Source: Gammaproteobacteria bacterium
GTDB lineage: Bacteria; Pseudomonadota; Gammaproteobacteria; HK1
Assembly (NCBI GenBank): GCA_022822245.1
Contig: JAJECB010000201.1
Location: 1 to 8,833 of the forward strand
Direction: 5' to 3'
Length of the DNA: 8,833 nucleotides
Shown: piece by piece, positions 4,548-8,833 of the stretch
Layout: every line of letters begins with the position of its first letter
Numbering within the stretch: the stretch's first letter is position 1
Notes under the pieces: generated by a model
Seen by the model: only the letters and a program-made list of their open reading frames with translations
Told to the model about the DNA's origin: nothing
The model's database searches: none
Made by a program: the position numbers and the translations under genes

Positions 4548-6362
4548 ATGAACGGCGAGGATTCGCGCCTGCGCGCCGGGGTCCGCTACCAGGCGGACGA
4601 GAGCCCCCCGAAGACGCTCGCCTTCGGGCTCGGGCTTCAGCTCGCGGTCCTCACCATCGCGGGCGTCGTGCTCACCCCGGTGATCGTCATCCGGGCCGCC
4701 GGCGGGGACGAGGTGTTCCTCTCCTGGGCGGTGTTCGCGGCGGTCGCGGTGAGCGGGGTCACGACTGTTCTCCAGGCGGTCCGGGTGGGCCGGTTCGGCG
4801 CCGGCTACGTGCTCATGATGGGGACTTCGGGGGCGTTCATCGCGGTGTGCGTGACAGCGATCGCCCAGGGCGGCCCCGCCATGCTCGCGACCCTCGTGGT
4901 CGTCTCCTCGCTCTTCCAGTTCGCGCTCTCCGCGCGCCTTTCCCTACTTCGCCGGATCCTCACCCCGACCGTCGCGGGGACCGTCATCATGCTGATCGCG
5001 GTCACGGTGATGCCGATCGTCTTCGACATGCTGACCCAGGTGCCGGCCGGAGCTCCCGCCTCCGCCGCCCCCGTCTGCGCCCTTGCGACGGCCCTCGTCA
5101 TCATCTGCATCGCGCTCAAGGCGAGCGGGGCGTTCCGCCTCTGGGCGCCGGTCATCGGGGTCGTCACCGGCTCGGTGGTCGCCGGGTACTACGGCATCTA
5201 CGACGTGGCCCGCATCGCCGAAGCGGCGTGGATCGGCCTCCCCGAGATCGGGTGGCCGGGCTTCGACCTCGGCTTCGGGCCGGTCTTCTGGGGGCTCCTT
5301 CCCGCCTTCGTGTTCGTGACCCTGGTCGGCGCCATCGAGACCCTTGGCGACTCGGTGGCGATCCAGCGCGTTTCCTGGCGCCGGCCGCGCGCGGTGGACT
5401 TCCGCGCCGTGCAGGGGGCGGTGGCGGCGGATGGGGTGGGGAACCTGCTTTCGGGCCTCGTGGGGACCGTCCCCAACACCACCTACTCGACCAGCGTCTC
5501 GGTCACCGAGCTCACCGGGGTTGCGGCGCGGAGCGTCGGGGTCGCGGTCGGGGCCGTCTTCCTCGCGGCGGCGTTCCTGCCCAAGGTGCTCGCCGCGATC
5601 CTCGCGATTCCGGGGCCGGTCGCCGCCGCATACGTCACCGTGCTCCTCGCGATGCTCTTCGTGCTCGGCATGAGGGTGGTGGTGCAGGACGGCCTCGACT
5701 ACCGCAAGGGCCTGGTGGCGGGGGTCTCGTTCTGGATCGGGGTCGGCTTCCAGCACGGGCTCATCTTCCCCGATCTCGTCGCGGGCATCGCCGGGGGCCT
5801 CTTCCAGAACGGAATGACCGCGGGCGGCCTCGCGGCCATTGCGATGACGCTGTTTCTCGAGCTCACCGCCCCGCGCCGGCGGCGCTTCGAGGCGGATCTC
5901 GACGTCTCCGTCCTGCCGCGGATGCGGGAGTTCCTCGGTGCGTTCGCGGTCCGGAGCGGCTGGGACGAGGAGATGGCGGGCCGGCTCGATGCGGCGGGTG
6001 AGGAGACCCTGCTGACCCTGCTCGCGGCGGAGGAGGGTGGTGACGCGGCGTCCGGGGCCGGCGGCGCGGCCCCCGGGGGCGGCGCGGGGAAGGAGCCGGC
6101 GGGCCGGCGCCTGCTGCTCGTCGCCCACAAGGAAGGGGACGGCGCGGTCCTCGAGTTCGTCGCCGCCGCCGGCAACGAGAACCTCCAGGACCGGATCGCC
6201 CTCCTCGGCGAGCGGTCCGCCGGGGCGCCGGTGGAACGCGAGGTCTCGCTTCGCCTCCTTCGGCACGTCGCGTCCTCGGTCCACCACCAGCAGTATCACG
6301 ACACCGACATCGTGACCGTCCGGGTGGATGCCCCGGGGGCGGTCCGCGGCGCAACCACGTAG
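4548..6362 (+). CDS. NCS2/NAT-family permease with a C-terminal cytoplasmic RsbW/HATPase-like domain
   Basis: 604 residues. Residues ~24-440 are a uracil/xanthine-permease-type (NCS2) transporter with about 12-14 hydrophobic segments. The conserved acidic motif GAIETLGDSVAIQ (261-273; Glu264 matches the substrate-binding Glu of TM8) and the following VQGAVAADGVGNLLSGLVGT are clear. The NAT signature, normally Q-N-x-G-x4-T-[RKG], reads TSVSVTELTG (315-324). The three diagnostic residues Q, N and G are replaced by T, S and S. After residue 440 comes a soluble extension uncommon in the family, which usually ends near 430-460: a helical part around 452-492 (LPRMREFLGAFAVRSGWDEE), a Gly/Ala linker (496-518) and a beta/alpha part to 594. 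Its order resembles anti-sigma-type HATPase domains but lacks the N-box Asn. AGGAG lies 12 bases before the ATG. Being divergent from creatinase suggests uptake of creatine, creatinine or a related compound; the substrate is unproven. Confidence 0.85.
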   Translation: MNGEDSRLRAGVRYQADESPPKTLAFGLGLQLAVLTIAGVVLTPVIVIRAAGGDEVFLSWAVFAAVAVSGVTTVLQAVRVGRFGAGYVLMMGTSGAFIAVCVTAIAQGGPAMLATLVVVSSLFQFALSARLSLLRRILTPTVAGTVIMLIAVTVMPIVFDMLTQVPAGAPASAAPVCALATALVIICIALKASGAFRLWAPVIGVVTGSVVAGYYGIYDVARIAEAAWIGLPEIGWPGFDLGFGPVFWGLLPAFVFVTLVGAIETLGDSVAIQRVSWRRPRAVDFRAVQGAVAADGVGNLLSGLVGTVPNTTYSTSVSVTELTGVAARSVGVAVGAVFLAAAFLPKVLAAILAIPGPVAAAYVTVLLAMLFVLGMRVVVQDGLDYRKGLVAGVSFWIGVGFQHGLIFPDLVAGIAGGLFQNGMTAGGLAAIAMTLFLELTAPRRRRFEADLDVSVLPRMREFLGAFAVRSGWDEEMAGRLDAAGEETLLTLLAAEEGGDAASGAGGAAPGGGAGKEPAGRRLLLVAHKEGDGAVLEFVAAAGNENLQDRIALLGERSAGAPVEREVSLRLLRHVASSVHHQQYHDTDIVTVRVDAPGAVRGATT

Positions 6363-6409
6363 GCGCGCCGGAACCTCGCGCTCTCCACCACCCCGCGTTC
6401 GCGGAGGGC
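6363..6409. other. 47-bp spacer between convergent permease and hydrolase genes
   Basis: Contains only a short stem (CCGCG 6393-6397 with CGCGG 6400-6404). There is no T-tract, so termination here is not evident from sequence. Confidence 0.3.
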
Positions 6410-8407
6410 TCAGGGTTCGAGGCCGGCCACCGCGTCGTAGCGCTCGCCGGCGATGGCGAGGCAGAGCTCGACGTCGCCGGCGAGGAGGTACCGGCTCTCG
6501 ACGAGCCGCTCCGCCGCCTTCCGCACTTCGGCGAGGTAGGCGTCGCGGCTCGCGTAACGCTCGGCGACGGACGGGCGCGGGTCGCGGGCGGCCGCACGCT
6601 CTTCCGCGGTGCGGGCAAGCGGGGCCGTCGAGCCGAGGTACTCGAGGATCTGGCCGTCCCCGCCCCCTTCGCGATGACGCGGATTGAAGCCCGCATGGGT
6701 CGCGACCGGGACGCTCACGTCCGGCATCCGCACCCCGCCCGTCTCGTTGCCGTCCGTGTCGACGGCGGAAACCGGCGACGGGTACGGGTCCCCGACGAAC
6801 CGGGCGGGGAGGGCGGGAACCCCCCGCTCGGCATGCTCCCCGAGGTCCATGGGCGCGAGCGACGGGAGCCGGTCCGTGCGCGGCAGCGCGAACCCGGGGA
6901 CGCCCGCGAGGGTGTCCAGCACCTCCCCGCGCCGCGCCGCCGTTCCGTCGCCCGTTCGCGGGAACACGCTCGCCGGAGGCTCGACGCCCTCCGCGATCCA
7001 GGCGCGCAGGTTCTCGAGGGCGGCGCGAAGGAGGGGCCGGTAGTCGACAGCGTTGAAGCGGTTCGCCCCCCGGCTCCCGAACATGCTCCGGTCCGTGAAC
7101 GGCAGGACCCCGGGGGCGTGCTGGGTGCCGGCGAAGAGATAGCGCCGGACCTCGGCGGGCGGCTCGACGTCCGCCCCTTCCGCCGCTCCGGCTTCGAGGT
7201 CGTGGTGGGCGAGCCCCGCGTCCCCGCGCCAGTATTCCGCCGACGTGTCGGTGTAGACGATCTTCGGCAGGCACTCCCCGGCGCGCAGCCGGTCGAGGAG
7301 GCCCTCGCGCCGTCCCGACCGCGGGTCCGTCTGGGGTTCGTCGGCGAACGGGAAGCGGTGCCCGAGGCTCGGGGTCGGCTGCACCGAGGGCTGTCCGTAG
7401 CGGTGGTTGAACTCCCCGCGCCGCCCCCCCGCGACGTGGACGTGCACCCCGTCGAACACCCGATCTCCCGCCTCGTCCCGGTTGAGCCCGGCATGAAGGA
7501 AGGTCCGGAGGAACCTCCCGCACTGCGAGACCCCCTTCGCGATCACGTGGTCGACGCGGCCGCCCGCCGGCGAGTCGGCGCTCCTGCGCGTCCACGCCGC
7601 GAGGTCGCGCACCGCGAGGAGCCCCGCCCCGACCACCGGGCACTCGGCCGGGGTGTAGACGAGGTCGTAGATGCGCCCGGCCTCGAAGCCGTCGGCAAGG
7701 GCGACCCGGTCCGGGCGGGAGGGCGCCCCGCTCTCGTTCCCGCGCTCGAACGTCCACCGCTCGCGCGCGATGCGTACCGGCGTGTCGAACAGGTGCTCGC
7801 GCACGAAGAGCGCGGCCTCCGGCTCGTCCGGATCGAGGGGCGGGATCGGCGCATGGTTGCCGACCGAGCCGACGTGGTGATCGGTGAGGGAGAAGGCGCG
7901 GGCCGCGCAATCGGGCTGGATGCGAAGCTGCATCCGCCCGTCCGGAACGCGCGCTGCAAGCGGCACGCCGGGGGCGCGGAGCCCGAGGCGCACCGAGGGG
8001 TGGGGGACGTCCCATTGCCACCCGCACCACGCGACGCACCACCCGCGTTCGAACAGGAAACCGTCGCCGACCGGGATCTCGTCGGTCGGCATGAGGTCGA
8101 ACGGCGCCATGTTGAACGACCGCATCGCGAGCCGGTTGCCCCGGTTCGGCACCTCGAAGAGGAGGGCGCGGTTGGCCCGCCCCGGGTCCGCCGGAACGAG
8201 GAAGGTGGCGTCGCCGCTGAAGCGGACGCGGCCGTTCCCGTCCCGTTCGGCTCGGTCGAGGTCGACGACACCTGCATTCGCGGGGTGGCCGGGATCCACC
8301 GCGTAGCGCGCGACGGCGTCGATCCGCTCGTAGGCTCCCCCTTCTCCGAACCTCCGCCCGCCTGCGAACGGCTCGCGCCGCACGATCTCGAGTCCTGTCA
8401 CCGCCAT
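6410..8407 (-). CDS. Alpha/beta hydrolase domain-containing protein (Abhydrolase_10 type)
   Basis: 665 residues. It has the layout of the large alpha/beta hydrolases of the Abhydrolase_10 group, which are uncharacterised esterase-like enzymes. The clearest mark is the nucleophile elbow KGVSQCGRFLRTFLHAG (291-307; nucleophile Ser294), followed by FDGVHVHVAGGRRGEFNHRY (318-337). Earlier family-like segments are LFEVPNRGN (83-91) and RGWCVAWCGWQWD (121-133). I see no convincing signal peptide, so it is probably cytoplasmic. The start at 8407 is supported by AGGAGG six bases upstream. It is convergent with the permease, with 47 bases between. Upstream, 257 bases away on the same strand, is a gentisate-dioxygenase-like gene, so a role in ester or lactone cleavage within aromatic degradation is conceivable, but the substrate cannot be inferred. 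The pairing with creatinase may be accidental. Confidence 0.82.
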   Translation of the reverse strand: MAVTGLEIVRREPFAGGRRFGEGGAYERIDAVARYAVDPGHPANAGVVDLDRAERDGNGRVRFSGDATFLVPADPGRANRALLFEVPNRGNRLAMRSFNMAPFDLMPTDEIPVGDGFLFERGWCVAWCGWQWDVPHPSVRLGLRAPGVPLAARVPDGRMQLRIQPDCAARAFSLTDHHVGSVGNHAPIPPLDPDEPEAALFVREHLFDTPVRIARERWTFERGNESGAPSRPDRVALADGFEAGRIYDLVYTPAECPVVGAGLLAVRDLAAWTRRSADSPAGGRVDHVIAKGVSQCGRFLRTFLHAGLNRDEAGDRVFDGVHVHVAGGRRGEFNHRYGQPSVQPTPSLGHRFPFADEPQTDPRSGRREGLLDRLRAGECLPKIVYTDTSAEYWRGDAGLAHHDLEAGAAEGADVEPPAEVRRYLFAGTQHAPGVLPFTDRSMFGSRGANRFNAVDYRPLLRAALENLRAWIAEGVEPPASVFPRTGDGTAARRGEVLDTLAGVPGFALPRTDRLPSLAPMDLGEHAERGVPALPARFVGDPYPSPVSAVDTDGNETGGVRMPDVSVPVATHAGFNPRHREGGGDGQILEYLGSTAPLARTAEERAAARDPRPSVAERYASRDAYLAEVRKAAERLVESRYLLAGDVELCLAIAGERYDAVAGLEP

Positions 8408-8413
8408 CTCAAT

Positions 8414-8419
8414 CCTCCT
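8414..8419 (-). promoter_or_regulatory. Ribosome binding site of the alpha/beta hydrolase gene
   Basis: A near-perfect AGGAGG on the minus strand, six bases before ATG 8407. This is the strongest Shine-Dalgarno sequence in the window and suggests efficient translation. Confidence 0.75.
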
Positions 8420-8481
8420 CGAAAAGGCGCGAAACCCGAAAAAGGGGCCGGAGCGGATTCTCGCATCGTGCGTTCCGGCTC

Positions 8482-8511
8482 CGATTCACCGGTTCCTCGA
8501 TTCCCCGGTTC
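8482..8511. repeat. Two direct repeats with 16-bp period upstream of the hydrolase
   Basis: CGATTCACCGGTTC (8482-8495) and CGATTCCCCGGTTC (8498-8511) match at 13 of 14 positions and are separated by two bases. They lie 75-104 bases upstream of the hydrolase ATG, where an activator or repressor could bind as tandem sites. They could also be a simple local duplication. Confidence 0.5.
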
Positions 8512-8664
8512 ACCTGCGAAACCCCGCTCTGGCCTCTTTTCCACAATCCTTCCCATTCCGGCCCGGCTCCGCGCCGGTCCGTCCTTCGATGGTAGGCGTG
8601 CAACCCTGCCAGCCGCCGCTCCCACCGGCTGCCCCGACTCGCCACCGCTCCCGGGAAGCCGTCC

Positions 8665-8833
8665 TCAGTTCGGGGGCTGCCGGCCGGCGTTCTCGCCGAA
8701 GACCTGTTCGCGATAGAGGCCGAGGGCGCGGATGACCGGCAGATCGGAAAGGCAGAACAGGCACGCGTCGTCGCGCTCCGAGCCGTTCGCATGCTCATGC
8801 CAGGCCCAGGAGGGCACGCAGAAGATGTCGCGC
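8665..8833 (-). CDS. Gentisate 1,2-dioxygenase-like cupin protein (C-terminal end only, runs off right edge)
   Basis: The last 55 codons of a minus-strand gene ending at TGA 8667-8665; the start is outside the window. The sequence RDIFCVPSWAWHEHANGS matches the second motif of the C-terminal cupin domain in gentisate 1,2-dioxygenases and related ring-cleaving cupins (D-x-F-x-V-P-x4-H-x3-N). It is followed by the family-typical LSDLPVIRALGLYREQ. Gentisate dioxygenase is an Fe(II) enzyme that opens gentisate to maleylpyruvate, and related cupins act on salicylate or 1-hydroxy-2-naphthoate. Three cysteines (IFCVP, ACLFCLSD) occur within about 25 residues, where I would expect hydrophobic or small residues in most relatives. 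The exact substrate cannot be set from this tail. It lies upstream of the hydrolase on the same strand. Confidence 0.78.
   Translation of the reverse strand, partial: RDIFCVPSWAWHEHANGSERDDACLFCLSDLPVIRALGLYREQVFGENAGRQPPN

Larger units (their letters stand above)
8408..8664. other. 257-bp intergenic region with a 16-bp-period direct repeat
   Basis: It lies between the cupin dioxygenase end and the hydrolase start, both minus strand. No gene is visible. It holds the hydrolase ribosome binding site, a pair of direct repeats (8482-8511) and a weak 6-bp stem (CAGCCG 8610-8615 with CGGCTG 8626-8631) 34 bases beyond the cupin stop. No clear sigma-70 promoter was found. Confidence 0.5.

Noticed and set aside
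6393..6404. Terminator between permease and hydrolase
   Set aside because: A five-base stem with a two-base centre and no T-tract is not enough to call a terminator.
4944..8042. Very long minus-strand open frame (about 1032 codons)
   Set aside because: It is antisense to the permease and out of frame with the hydrolase. The product is Arg/Pro/Gly-rich low complexity, typical of shadow frames in GC-rich DNA.
6674..8716. Plus-strand open frame of 680 codons
   Set aside because: It is antisense to the alpha/beta hydrolase. The hydrolase frame carries the nucleophile motif and a strong ribosome binding site.

Overview
This is a very GC-rich window (by eye about two-thirds G+C or more, with strongly G/C-biased third codon positions). 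It carries ordinary bacterial metabolic genes plus one small accessory module. A high-GC proteobacterium fits the gene content (creatinase, NCS2 permease, gentisate-dioxygenase-type cupin, AbiE module), but nothing in the window fixes the taxon. No rRNA, tRNA, CRISPR array or insertion sequence was found.

Left part (1-1511): a type IV toxin-antitoxin pair on the minus strand, the AbiEi antitoxin/repressor (362-1162) followed with a 4-base overlap by the AbiEii nucleotidyltransferase toxin, which runs off the left edge (365 down to 1). The abiEi promoter lies in the only AT-rich patch of the window. It is spanned by a perfect inverted repeat, and the mRNA looks leaderless or nearly so. Directly behind it on the plus strand is a decapitated C-terminal fragment of an M24 (pita-bread) metallopeptidase-like gene (about 1245-1511). 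The AbiE cassette therefore appears to abut, and may have interrupted, an older gene.

Middle (1550-3011): a plus-strand unit of a 2-oxoglutarate/Fe(II) oxygenase related to the HalD/BesD family, but with an HxD (hydroxylase-type) metal triad, and an overlapping CspA-type cold-shock protein. They are followed by about 380 bp of non-coding or decayed DNA with a perfect 12-bp-arm palindrome between the convergent genes.

Right part (3012-8833): a creatinase with every catalytic residue I could check intact (minus, 3012-4262) is divergent from an NCS2/nucleobase-ascorbate-type permease (plus, 4548-6362). They share a 285-bp intergenic region containing a perfect 9-4-9 palindrome at the creatinase promoter. 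The permease has a degenerate NAT signature and an extra cytoplasmic C-terminal domain of about 155 residues resembling a degenerate RsbW/HATPase fold. Convergent to it is a 665-residue alpha/beta hydrolase of the Abhydrolase_10 type (minus, 6410-8407). At the right edge is the C-terminal end of a gentisate 1,2-dioxygenase-like cupin (minus, 8665-8833).

How the parts may work together (inference): the permease could import a small nitrogenous compound such as creatine or creatinine. Creatinase would split creatine into sarcosine and urea. The hydrolase and the cupin dioxygenase look like a separate ester/aromatic catabolic pair. The AbiE module is an independent defence or stability cassette.
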